Positions 56,601 through 64,000 of a stretch of 64,000 nt of DNA are shown here, one piece after another (position 1 is the first letter of the stretch; each line of letters begins with the position of its first letter). Origin of the DNA: Pachypanchax playfairii (Eukaryota; Chordata; Actinopteri; Cyprinodontiformes; Aplocheilidae); NCBI GenBank assembly GCA_006937955.1, contig SSNP01000013.1, positions 7,456,040 to 7,520,039 of the forward strand, in the 5' to 3' direction. The position numbers were made by a program, and so were the translations under genes. The notes under the pieces were generated by a model. It had not been told where the DNA came from. It saw only the letters and a program-made list of their open reading frames with translations, and made no database searches.

Positions 56601-58125
56601 ATCAATCAATCAATATTACACTTGTGTCCTGTGGACACTTTCCCACACAAACCAGGAAGCAGATTTATTGAATATCGCAGCACAATTTTGAGGAAGGTAC
56701 ATTTACTAGAAGTGATGAAATACAGGAACAGGAGACGTTAACAAAGTGATAACTATGGCAGGAAATGGAAGTTTTGACGCTCACAGCCGTTTATGTTTGA
56801 GCTAAAATCCACCGATCAAACAGAGTTAGTCTCAGTGTCATTGGTGACATTCAGAAAAATGTTTTTTTTTTCGTGCATATTGCTTTTTTTTCTGTTCAGT
56901 ATTCAATTACAGTGGTCCCTTGCTATAGCGTGGTCCACCTTTCATGGTATTGCAGATTTTTTTCTTTTATAGCACATTGTGTTCTGCATCCTAAATAAGA
57001 GAGGAAAAGTGTGAAAATGTGTGTGTCTGTGAAAAGAATATGAAGTGTGTAGTGAGGGGTTTTACAGCCTTAAAACATCTAGAATAATTGTAAAAAAAAA
57101 AAGCTGACTAATTCACAGACTATTCCTATTGCAGGTTACTTTTAAAACGTAACACCAGCGATTAATGAGGATCCACTGTAGAAATGCATAAAAATGGGTT
57201 TTACTCCAGCGTGGCTACACTAATGATTCTTTCCATGGATCACTGAGTCAGAACATTTGTGTCTGGTCCTCTTAAAAGTCTTTTACTTCTGCACAAGTGA
57301 TTTCATAATTCTCTGGTTCTGATTTAGGGAAATATGTTAATGGAGTAGTGTTGCTACAACCAGCTATTATACAACCTGTCACAATTTGATCAACAAAACA
57401 CGAGCTCACAAACGCGTCAGAGCTGCTTCCTGTGTTTCAGCAATTCTGGTTTCAAATTGAGACTGAAGCTCATAACAAAATTAATATTTTAAAGTATAAA
57501 TGTCAAACAACACAAATCTGCAGCGTGTTTCGTTAAAGATTTATAATGCTTCTAATTTTTCAATTGAGACCTGAATGTGTCACAGTTTAAAAATGCTGGA
57601 TAACATGTCCAAACATCAGACAGAGTCCAACATGAGACAGGATACAGTCACAGTCCACACACCACACGGCTCCGGTGTGTCCGTTGTAAGTCCCGAGCCT
57701 CTCCCCGTTCACAGAGTACCACACGTTGGCGATCTGAAGACAAGATCTAGATCAGATCTACGTCCACACAGATGAAAGAACAACGTACACAAACTTACTG
57801 TGTCTTTAGCCACGGAGAAGAGCAGGTCTCCCTCTCGGTTGTACTTTATTTGGGTGATGGACCTCTCGTGCCCTTGGAGCAAAATGGGTTTCTAGAAGCA
57901 AACAAAATACAGGTAATTTCAGATATAAAATACTTCATAAAGCTGGATATTTTCCATTACACCGAGTTACATCATGTATCGAGTTCTCCCAATAGGACTG
58001 AACTCATTTCTAGGCTAAGGTAACGTTAGCATAAATAGTAACTACCGCTAAAAACTGTGGGACAATTAGCATAAAGTAACTTTAATAACCGATAGAAAAC
58101 GGATTTCTTATAAAATACCAACCAT
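53699..58125 (-). CDS. eif3i: Eukaryotic translation initiation factor 3 subunit I (11 coding exons)
   Basis: Exons in transcript order: 58125-58123, 57891-57799, 57733-57646, 56533-56468, 56391-56242, 54778-54651, 54512-54402, 54261-54172, 54103-54030, 53952-53860, 53780-53699. Phases join exactly to 325 residues, the vertebrate length. eIF3i is a seven-bladed WD40 propeller that binds eIF3b/eIF3g in the cytosolic eIF3 complex. Landmarks: KPILLQGHERSITQIKYNRE, GHTGAVWCVD, GSADNSCRLWDCETGKQLAL, TSAVWGPLGEFVIAGHENGE, SASKDNTAK, VVMGGGQEAMEVTTTSTRIG and GHFGPINCVAFHPDGK. The first coding exon contributes only the ATG. In exon 3 the donor GTATCC at 57645 (not the nearer GTGACT) restores CDCDWDTKSV. 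Introns carry a SINE (55125) and a pogo-like MITE (56910). Confidence 0.96.
55125..55385 (+). mobile_element. tRNA-derived SINE in an eif3i intron
   Basis: GGCTGCACGGTGGTGCAGTG with A-box-like TGGTGCAGTGGG (55135-55146) and a mutated B box GGTTCTAAACC (55176-55186). Then GAGTTTGCATGTTCTCCCCG, TTTAAATTGTCCCTCGGTGT and CCTGTGATGGACTGATGACC. Same family as 46442, opposite to eif3i transcription. Confidence 0.7.
55386..56241. other. eif3i intron 5 remainder
   Basis: Contains a reverse-orientation fragment of the AAATGGTAAATG repeat at about 55610-55676 (TAAAGCACTTTGGG ... CACCATTTACCAT) and a GGGCGC-rich patch at 55800-55920. No coding sequence. Confidence 0.4.
56910..57178. mobile_element. pogo/Tigger-like MITE in an eif3i intron
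   Basis: CAGTGGTCCCTTGCTATAGC at the left and GATTAATGAGGATCCACTG at the right form imperfect inverted ends starting CAGTGG, with TA on both sides (56908-56909, 57179-57180). 269 bp, AT-rich, non-coding. TA duplication plus CAGTGG ends fit pogo/Tigger-type Tc1-mariner elements. Confidence 0.65.
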
Positions 58126-58235
58126 TTTTGTCAGCTAGGTGTTGCCACTTGTTCCAGGATATTTACTGCGTGTCACATAAAAGAGAAAAGATGAACACTC
58201 GTGTGTCAAAAGCCGGAGCCGCGGCGGAAAAGGAA

Positions 58236-58330
58236 AGCGTCTTCTTCTTCTTCGTTCTTGGAGTTTGTTGCAGCTTTACAACCGGCTTGTATGCGCATTA
58301 CCGCCACCTACCTGTTCATTCTTTCCAGAT
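58236..58330. repeat. Dispersed repeat (CTT run plus CCGCCACCTAC motif)
   Basis: CTTCTTCTTCTTC followed by GCATTACCGCCACCTACC, as at 6683. It lies about 110 bp upstream of the eif3i start codon, so it may be part of the proximal promoter. Confidence 0.5.
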
Positions 58331-59968
58331 TTCTTTCTTTTTCCCTTTGCCTTTTAATAAATTTGTTATAATTACATTTTTTAAGCGATTATTTGAATGT
58401 ATTTGGTCAGCTGTGTTTTCTACTGTGGAAATTTCCCACTGAAACAAGACAACTATGGTCTTCAGTTCTTCAGATATTGTTCTGGGTTTTTTCTGACCTC
58501 CTAGATAAGTTGCAGATGAACTCTTGGGAATAATTTTGGTTGAACAGTCACTCCTCAGAAAGCTGAGTACTGTTCCAAATTCCCTCTATTTGTGGACAAC
58601 ATGTCTCACCTAGTCCAGAAACCTTAAAATAGCTTTATAACTTTTTCCAAACTGACAGATGAAACATTTTTTCTCATCTATTCTTAAAAGACTGTCATTT
58701 TCACAGAGGACCATGTTGATTTGGAAATCTATTTCCTTTTTAAATGAAATAATGACATAAACTGTTATCTTTGCTGATAGATTTGTCAAGACTGAATAGA
58801 AAACTTTTAATTTATTTGTGTTGATTTTGATTAAAAATTGCATTAACAGCAAAAAAAAAGTTATAATAAATTCATATACATTAGTCTACGTGTTCAATTA
58901 GCCAACAAATCAGACATAGATCATCATTTTATTTACCAGAGCCAGAGAAAAGAACTGTAAAACAAAAGAAAAACATCTTTGGTTCCATCTAATGCTAAAT
59001 AAACTTGTGTACAATGAATACATCTTATGGAATGTGGTGAAAAGAGACAGAAAAAAAAGATTTACCATTTCTGATTGGTTGTCACCAGGTAACCAGTGCT
59101 ACATCTGAAGTAGTGCACAAGAGAAAGGAACACATTAGGAAGTTAAACAATCGAGAAGTTAAAAAACATGTTTCTTTTACTTTTCCCTGTTCTCCCACTT
59201 GGCTCAGTCACTGCACGTTTCAAAAGCACCGACACGTCAAACAAAAAGGTTTAAGGTTCAACTCCCGTCCACAAAAAGGCCTTCTACTGTAAGATATGTT
59301 GTCCATCCATGGATGTAATGAATATACATTCTCAGCTAAGTGCTTGTCAGATGAGACTGCAACAGAATAAAATCCAAGATGCAACTGTTGCATAGAGAGG
59401 TACTTTAACATTCTGAAGATAAAACCTGACACAATCTCCTGCAGTTGCCACGACGACGGGGAAACAATCCTAAACAGGCACACATCCCATAGACTCAAAT
59501 ACAGTTAAAAGTGGTCATTATTACAAATGAACAGTACAATTAAACATGACTGGTCGAGTGTAGCTAAACTCATGAAGGGTGAGAATGTGCAGTTGGTCCA
59601 AAAGGCAAAATGATATTCAATCACTCATGAAAATTCCTCCCAATATCAGAGACTATGATTTAAACAATAAATAAGAGAGAAAATTGAACCCTGTCCAAAT
59701 GAAGTGATTTAAAAGAGACGGCAAAAAAAATTTTCCCCAAAATATTATGATTTAATCTGTGAAAAGCAAGAAAAAATTTAGACTGAAAATTTCCCTCAAT
59801 AATGAGACAGAAAGCTCTTAATTATATAAAAAACTGCCTCACTGTTCAGACAACCTGAAAAGAACCCTTCAACACACTGAAAGAGACTGAATAATCAAAC
59901 ACGTCTAAACTCTGATGACTTTTAACTCGTGTTTTCCCAGGCAGCTCAGTAAAACCTGATGCAACGTG
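58331..59968. other. Intergenic region between eif3i promoter and txlna 3' end
   Basis: AT-rich, no recognised gene or repeat. Part may be a longer txlna 3' UTR. Confidence 0.4.
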
Positions 59969-59987
59969 TTTATTATCATGTTTTATT
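59969..59987 (-). terminator. txlna polyadenylation signals (two candidates)
   Basis: TTTATT at 59969-59974 and 59982-59987 are AATAAA on the minus strand, about 210-230 bp after the txlna stop codon. Confidence 0.5.
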
Positions 59988-60196
59988 GCATTAAAATAAA
60001 CCTTTTGAACTGGATATTATAATCTGAGAAGTGAAGCTGGAAGAACACAAGTTAACCCTTCAGACACGCTGTGTGGAGATATAACATGACCATCTGACTC
60101 AGTGTTTTACATTAGCTTCTTCCAGCAGAGGAGTAGCGGTTTGCAGGCTGGTGGTTTGATTCTGGAGCGGTAGGAGGCGGAGTCAGCAGCTTTGCT

Positions 60197-63100
60197 TTAT
60201 TCCTGCACAGAAACAGAATGAGAGTTCGCCTCTTCTTCGTGTGCGTCTGGGTCGAGCTGCTGCTCACAGTGACACGAATGAGAGGCCGAGGTGGAGTCCA
60301 GTACGGGGCAGCCGCTGGGCTCCAGCACGCAGTCTGTAGGAGGAGGAGAGGGGGAGTCGGTGCTCGGGTCGGAGGCGGCGGCTGCTGCTGTGCTGTCGGG
60401 TTGCCCGCAGATGTTCTGGACCTTCTTCTTTAGCTCGTTCCTTTCTACCTTTAGTGCTCGCCGCAACTTCTCGAGTCGCTGGACTTTCCCCTGCAGCGCG
60501 TCAAAGTCTCGATCTCGTACAGCTTTCTGTAGATGTAAACAAACAAACACACACATTGTAAACAGTCCAACACCAACACGATGGTGGGGGTGACACGTCG
60601 AGTGTGTCCCTAAACACGATGTTGCTTTTCTAGTCAGCACAGTATCTAAAATCTATGCTGTCGAAACAAGGTGTATTATTCACCAACTAGAAAAGCACTC
60701 AGAGAGCGCAGACCTCCCCTCCTTGGCGGAGGTAATAATCTGAGTGATTTGTAAACTCTTGTTTATCCAAACTGTTAAACACTCACTGATTTTCTTCTGT
60801 TGTTTGTTGCACGAGGAGACAAACAATTAGAAACAATTAAACCTGTAAAATGATGCAGATTCCCTCGTATTTGACTCTGATGTATCCTGTCAGTTTATTT
60901 ACGCGACACCTGACTGAACACTATCATTATAAAAACACCTGGACGTCCACAATCCCACCGTTTGATTACAGGAAAAATAATCACAATTATTTCTGTCAAA
61001 ACTGAACTCACGACGACCAGAGCTTCAGCAGAGTGGCTTCAAATTAAAATCATTTGCATGTCACATCTGTCAGCAGCAGCTGATCTGACCTGCAGCTCTT
61101 TAGGAGAAGCTGCACAATGACATGTTGTTCTGAAATGGCCTTCTCATGTCTTTGTGTTAACACACACCTGTATGCTCCAGACCAGCAAACCAACTATACT
61201 CCTGCTTTTATTGAAGTGATCACAAGCACACGGCTGCTACCGTCACTCTTCTATCCCATAAAAACAGCTTGAATGCAAAACTTTTTTTATTCTGGCTTAA
61301 AATGAAACTAAAATAACTAATAAAGATAACAGATGTGTTTTCCTACTCGGGTTGTCATGATAATTGATACCTAGATATTAAAGAGGCCATTTCACACACA
61401 TTTCAATACTTTGTGGTTAATTCTGAACTATTAACCAGTAATATGAAACAATTTATATCTAAAAAAAGTCAAGAAACACTGATTAACAGACCTTTCAATC
61501 TGTCTGTGTCAAAATTCGCCAGGCATCGACTGCAACTCATTAATATTCATTATGTTAATTTGCTGGACTCTGATTGGCTAACAAACTAGCCTATGAGAGC
61601 AAAGTATACTGTTTCCTGCCCCGCTGCACATGGCAACAGCAGACGTCGTGTCTTACGGTTTGATACGTCTTATGCTAACAGCTTTTAGCCAGCAGCATGC
61701 TAGGCGTGGTTTCAACTGCGGGAGCTGATCAATACTAACAAACAAAGGAGTTGTGACAAAAAGGATGCAGGCCGTTCGAACTCGGGTTTTATCACCACCT
61801 GCGTAGTTTGAGAGATAAAAACTGAAAGAGAAGTTGTTGACCTGTTTTCACACCCACTATGAAGGTAAGAACACCTGTGGAGCTAAAATATTCAACAGAA
61901 ACCTCAGAAAAACCGTTTTTAATGGAAGGGCCTCTTTAATCGATACTGGTATCAATATTTTGGACTTGTATATATGCAGCCCCCCTTCAGAGTACACTGA
62001 CACGCTCAAGCAGAATTGTTCATTATTCTGGAACGCCTGTGTAAAAATGGCTTTTTTTATTTAAACCCACAATGAAAAGAGGTGCAGCTTAACTTTCTTG
62101 GTGCAGACTGCAGAGAGGACTTTTTTTTTTTTGTTTTAATTTACATGATTTGACTCGATATGCAAGTTTTATTTCTACTACCAGACCTCAGGCAGAGAAA
62201 CCATAGACATCCACAACGAAGCCATTCCAGCCTACATTGTTTACACTTAACAATTGTTTACATTTCCTTTTTGCACTATAAATTAAGGTAACTAGATAAA
62301 AGGAATGTTATTCGTTGTGTCTACTTATTCAATAATTGGAGTTTTTAAATCCCCTTAGTGTTGAAATCATTTTTTTTTCAGTATCAAATCAAGTTTGAAA
62401 TTTTAATATTGTGACAACACTACTTTATATACTGGAGGTTAGATTTTTATTATTTAGAATCTTGTAAAAATCCGATTCTTTTCACCTGCTAATAGAATCT
62501 CTAGAATTAAAAGATCGAGGACTTTTAATTGACCTTTCGCTGAGTCCCGCCCCCTTAGTTACTGTTGCTACATCCAACAAACACAACTAGAGCGACAGAT
62601 TAAGTCAATGACCTTTTTTGGAGCAAAACCTTCTCGACCATCCTCCAAATCGAACCAGCCTTGATCTCCGTTCTCTCTCCATATCAGCTGTCGAGTAGCG
62701 TACGTCTGCTTGCAGCCAGCCTCCTTCGCAGCCGGCGAGCACTCCCAGCTGTTAGCAGTTCTAAAGCTCAGCCCCTGCGTCGCCCCCAGCAGTCGGCAAT
62801 CCCGAGCCGGCTCACGTTCATCTGTCGGGTGCTGCTCAGCACCGAGCTCACCCTGACATCTAGTTAGTAGATCTGGGCGTACCGCTTCACCATCTTGTTC
62901 GGAATTATGTTTGTCAGACCTGCTCACATAGTAACAGTTGTGTGATTGGTCAATAGCCGTTTTGGGGGCGGGGCCAGCGAAAAGTCAATGACTCTGACTA
63001 CCTTCCATCTCCTGTATTCTTTACCACATAAATAGCATTTGAAATATTAGTTATCGATTAGAGCTGATTGATTTAATCATTTCAGATGTAAAACAAACCA

Positions 63101-64000
63101 ACGATAAAATCCAGGAAGTAGTTTTACCTCCTCAGACATCTCCAGCAGAGCCTTGTTGCTGCTCTCCCACCTCGAGCGATACATCGCCGTCTCCTTCTCC
63201 AGCTTCTTGATTTTTTTAGTCATCTGTGTGTGTAGAAGACTCATTTAAGCAGATAGACCCAACAGAACATTTCACGTTCTGCGACTCCTTGACAGAGTCA
63301 CCTCACCTTCTCCATTTCCTGTTTGAAGGTGGTGAAGACTTCATTGCTCTTGGACAACGTGGTCTGAAACTCCTCAAACTTCTCCGTGTACAGCGACAGC
63401 TAAGAAACGAGCGCAGCGGAAGTTGGATCGTACGTGCAGAACAAAACATCTTTCAGGTGTAAATCTGAGGCGTAGAATTAAACCAACCTGCTGTTTGAGG
63501 TGAACTTCCTGCTGCTTCATCAGCTCGCACATCCTCTGAGACTCCACCGCTTCTTTTAACAGCTGCCAAGTAAAACCAACAAAGAAGAGAATAAGACGTC
63601 TCAGCTGTCTGTAACTACGGGACAAATCCTGTTTCGTTTGTGCAGGTGTGATGCTCACAAAGTCCTTCTCTCTGTCGTGGCGTTCCTCAGACTCCTTCAG
63701 CAGCTCCTGCGCCTGATGCAGTTTTGCATCCACCAGCTGCTGCTGCAGATCTTTGTGTTTCACCACTTTGTCTATGTGCTGGTGAGGTGACGCGAGTCAG
63801 AGAGATAAAAACACATCCAGTAAAATAAACAGTCACGACTCAAACAGGAAAGAGTTAAAGGTCTAAAACCAGCGTGCTCACATCTTCCCGCAGCTTGTAC
63901 TGCTCGTAGAGTTTCTTGAGTTTCTCGGCCAGCTCTGCGTTCTCTTGGCGGAGGCTGGCGTTTCTCTCGTTGTGCTGCTCCATCTGAGCCTGGATGTCAT
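60197..64000 (-). CDS. txlna: Alpha-taxilin, C-terminal part (last six coding exons; gene continues off the window)
   Basis: Exons in transcript order: beyond 64000-63882, 63778-63659, 63562-63488, 63399-63307, 63223-63128, 60526-60197; from 63882 on all joins are phase 0 and about 276 residues are visible. Taxilins are long coiled-coil proteins that bind syntaxins and nascent chains and act in vesicle traffic. Landmarks: QAQMEQHNERNASLRQENAE, HIDKVVKHKDLQQQLVDAKL, ESQRMCELMKQQEVHLKQQ, LSLYTEKFEEFQTTLSKSNE, KKIKKLEKETAMYRSRWESS, then EKLRRALKVERNELKKKVQ. The final about 60 residues are low-complexity (A, S, P, then acidic) as in TXLNA. Synteny with eif3i and hdac1 favours alpha over the beta and gamma paralogues. 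The last intron (2.6 kb) holds a TTAA MITE and another MITE. Confidence 0.93.
60697..60738. repeat. End-to-end remnant of the CCTCCGCCAAGGAGG MITE
   Basis: ACTCAGAGAGCGCAGACCTC is directly followed by CCTCCTTGGCGGAGGTAATA. These are the two inverted ends of the 28855 element with the interior gone. Located in the last txlna intron. Confidence 0.6.
60739..61377. other. txlna last intron, unassigned part
   Basis: No repeat or exon recognised. Confidence 0.4.
61382..61935. mobile_element. TTAA-flanked 0.55-kb MITE, copy 5
   Basis: Complete: TTAA (61378-61381), AGAGGCCATTTCACACACAT, the family landmarks, then GGAAGGGCCTCT and TTAA (61936-61939). 554 bp against 559 bp for copy 1. In the last txlna intron, plus orientation (antisense to txlna). 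Confidence 0.8.
61940..62528. other. txlna last intron, unassigned AT-rich part
   Basis: T and A runs, no coding sequence or recognisable repeat. Confidence 0.4.
62529..62988. mobile_element. MITE with TTGACYTTTCGCTG termini
   Basis: TTGACCTTTCGCTGAGTCCC at the left and, inverted, TTGACTTTTCGCTGGCCCCG at the right bound about 460 bp. The minus-strand open frame 62927-62568 (119 residues, starting MSRSDKHNSEQDGEAVRP) lies wholly inside. It has no recognised domain and is probably not a host exon. Inside the last txlna intron. Confidence 0.65.

Noticed and set aside
57646..57655. Alternative eif3i exon 3 donor at GTGACT (57651)
   Set aside because: It would give VDWDT, deleting two residues conserved in the family; the donor at 57645 keeps the usual length.

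Overview
The window is teleost fish nuclear DNA, probably from a percomorph. Four spliced vertebrate genes sit in a background of fish-type transposons, MITEs, SINE-like repeats and microsatellites. No bacterial, organellar or viral gene block was seen. The four genes, in order, are marcksl1 (+, two exons, complete), hdac1 (+, twelve coding exons, complete, 482 aa), eif3i (-, eleven coding exons, complete, 325 aa) and txlna (-, the last six coding exons, running off the right edge). I assembled the exons by hand from reading-frame continuity and GT/AG sites. The same neighbours lie together on human chromosome 1p35, which supports the identities. hdac1 and eif3i converge tail to tail, about 1.3 kb apart.

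Layout: 1-1.5 kb, a decayed LINE 3' end split by a TTAA-flanked DNA transposon. 4.6-6.1 kb, repeat modules around a LINE tail with a target-site duplication. 7.0-12.4 kb, two decayed minus-strand DIRS-type (tyrosine recombinase) retrotransposons, one carrying a hAT-type MITE with a perfect 8-bp duplication. 13.5-15.8 kb, a minus-strand intronless coiled-coil gene of unknown family, with its own TATA box, broken by one in-frame stop and a 3' frameshift. 16.07-18.53 kb, a foldback-like element whose long inverted arms enclose about 49 copies of a 36-bp minisatellite. 18.9-35 kb, a truncated Tc1 transposon, MITEs, a THAP-like fragment inside inverted repeats, and microsatellites, with no gene recognised. 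35.4-38.2 kb, marcksl1. 38.9-46.8 kb, more MITEs, a MADF-domain fragment, an almost full-length Tc1-like element and a tRNA-derived SINE. 47.4-52.3 kb, hdac1. 53.6-58.1 kb, eif3i. 60.0-64 kb, txlna.

The four host genes do not form one pathway. MARCKSL1 is a membrane- and actin-binding kinase substrate, HDAC1 a nuclear lysine deacetylase, eIF3i a WD40 subunit of a translation initiation factor, and alpha-taxilin a syntaxin-binding coiled-coil protein. The unusual content is in the repeats: several unrelated families inserted at TTAA, nested insertions whose target duplications can be read directly, the minisatellite-bearing inverted repeat, and the intronless coiled-coil pseudogene. I saw no convincing new biological system. 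The last two are the best leads.
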